Translations under genes and position numbers: made by a program
Assembly (NCBI GenBank): GCA_021160845.1
Contig: JAGHBT010000318.1
Span: 1 to 5,724, forward strand
Reading direction: 5' to 3'
From: a bacterium
GTDB taxonomy: Bacteria > Krumholzibacteriota > Krumholzibacteriia > Krumholzibacteriales > WJIX01
DNA length: 5,724 bases
In this document: piece by piece, positions 5,369 through 5,724 of the stretch
Position numbering within the stretch: position 1 is the first letter of the stretch
Layout of the letters: every line of letters begins with the position of its first letter
The notes under the pieces: generated by a model
Seen by the model: the letters and a program-made list of their open reading frames with translations, nothing else
Databases searched by the model: none
What the model was told of the DNA's origin: nothing

Positions 5369-5724
5369 AATTTTTCCTGCCGGCAATATACCTAAAAAGG
5401 ATAAAGAAAAGAAAACAAACGATTAGAAAAACAGCTGATACCGGGCGTGCGTATTTAAGACCAAAGGCTCCAAAACGCTCATATATAAGAACAGGCGTGA
5501 TCATCGGATGGTAAGCTATTATTATAACCGCGCCGAATTCACTCATCCCCCTCGCCCACATTAAAACCAACCCTGAAAGAACAGAACGCCATGCAATAGG
5601 TATGGAAATAGTTAGAAAAACCCTCAAGGGCCCCGCTCCGAGGTTCATAGCCGCCTTTTCGAGTTCTTCAGGGACGGCGGCAAAGCCATCCCTGGCTGAA
5701 TTAATAAGAAAAGGGATACTCACA
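5355..5724 (-). CDS. modB: Molybdate/tungstate ABC transporter permease, C-terminal part (cut by right edge)
   Basis: This is the inner-membrane channel subunit of the oxyanion importer. Only about the last 122 residues are present; the frame stays open to the right edge, and the GTG at 5721-5723 is an internal Val rather than a start. The fragment begins at the cytoplasmic coupling region: VPEELEKAAMNLGAGPLRVFLTISIP (17-42) is the EAA loop that docks on the ATPase. A membrane segment follows (about 43-58), then GMSEFGAVIIIAYHPMITPVLIYERF (59-84), a block typical of the ModB/WtpB group, and a last membrane helix (about 95-113) before a basic cytoplasmic tail GRKNYVKS. The YHPMxxPVLIYERF wording is, from memory, more like archaeal/anaerobe ModB or WtpB than E. 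coli ModB, so tungstate is a possible substrate. It is the first gene visible of the operon; the substrate-binding protein and promoter would lie to the right. Confidence 0.9.
   Translation of the reverse strand, partial: VSIPFLINSARDGFAAVPEELEKAAMNLGAGPLRVFLTISIPIAWRSVLSGLVLMWARGMSEFGAVIIIAYHPMITPVLIYERFGAFGLKYARPVSAVFLIVCFLFFILFRYIAGRKNYVKS
5375..5378 (-). promoter_or_regulatory. Ribosome binding site deciding the ATPase start
   Basis: AGGA on the minus strand lies 6 nt before the ATG at 5366-5368, inside the end of the permease gene. It supports this ATG over the upstream TTG. Confidence 0.55.

Noticed and set aside
5369..5386. TTG at 5384-5386 as start of the ATPase (adds MPAGKI)
   Set aside because: The internal ATG at 5366-5368 has a good AGGA site and begins with the family-typical MLRVEGLSK; the extension has no conserved content.
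1..5724. CRISPR array, tRNA, rRNA, insertion sequence or attachment site
   Set aside because: No spaced direct repeats, clover-leaf candidates, transposase motifs or terminal inverted repeats were seen; coding density leaves almost no room for them.

Overview
The window is a compact molybdenum (or tungsten) cofactor locus from what looks like an anaerobic or metabolically versatile bacterium of moderate GC content (mid-40s % by eye). TGA, TAA and TAG all act as stops, spacing is tight and many genes have Shine-Dalgarno sites, so this is ordinary bacterial or archaeal coding DNA. The permease looks to me closest to the archaeal/anaerobe-type ModB/WtpB group. The exact taxon cannot be named from this sequence.

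Layout: positions 465-5724 are almost entirely coding on the minus strand and read right to left as one apparent operon. The order is an oxyanion ABC permease (modB/wtpB-like, cut by the right edge), its ATPase (modC/wtpC-like, with a C-terminal Mop/TOBE domain), a ModE-type regulator reduced to its DNA-binding domain, moeA, moaA, moaC, a stand-alone MOSC protein, and mog/moaB. Five of the seven junctions overlap or are 25 nt or less apart (14-nt, 20-nt, 4-nt and 29-nt overlaps, plus 12- and 25-nt gaps). The only larger gap (61 nt, moaA-moaC) contains a possible 17-codon mini-ORF with a perfect AGGAGG site. At the left, positions 1-464 on the plus strand are the C-terminal part of a cysteine-rich protein of unknown function that converges on the operon.

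How the genes work together: the ABC transporter imports molybdate or tungstate. The HTH protein probably controls the operon. MoaA and MoaC turn GTP into cyclic pyranopterin monophosphate. Mog adenylylates molybdopterin, and MoeA inserts the metal. The MOSC protein is a cofactor-associated domain of uncertain role. MoaD/MoaE (molybdopterin synthase), the substrate-binding protein and MobA are not in the window.

The most unusual points are the MOSC protein with no cysteine at all, a short MoaA with altered substrate-pocket positions but an intact Gly-Gly tail, a poly-G/G-quadruplex-like pair of tracts inside the moeA catalytic motif, the MoaA Gly-Gly codons doubling as a Shine-Dalgarno site, and signs that the left-hand unknown protein is built of tandem cysteine-rich domains.
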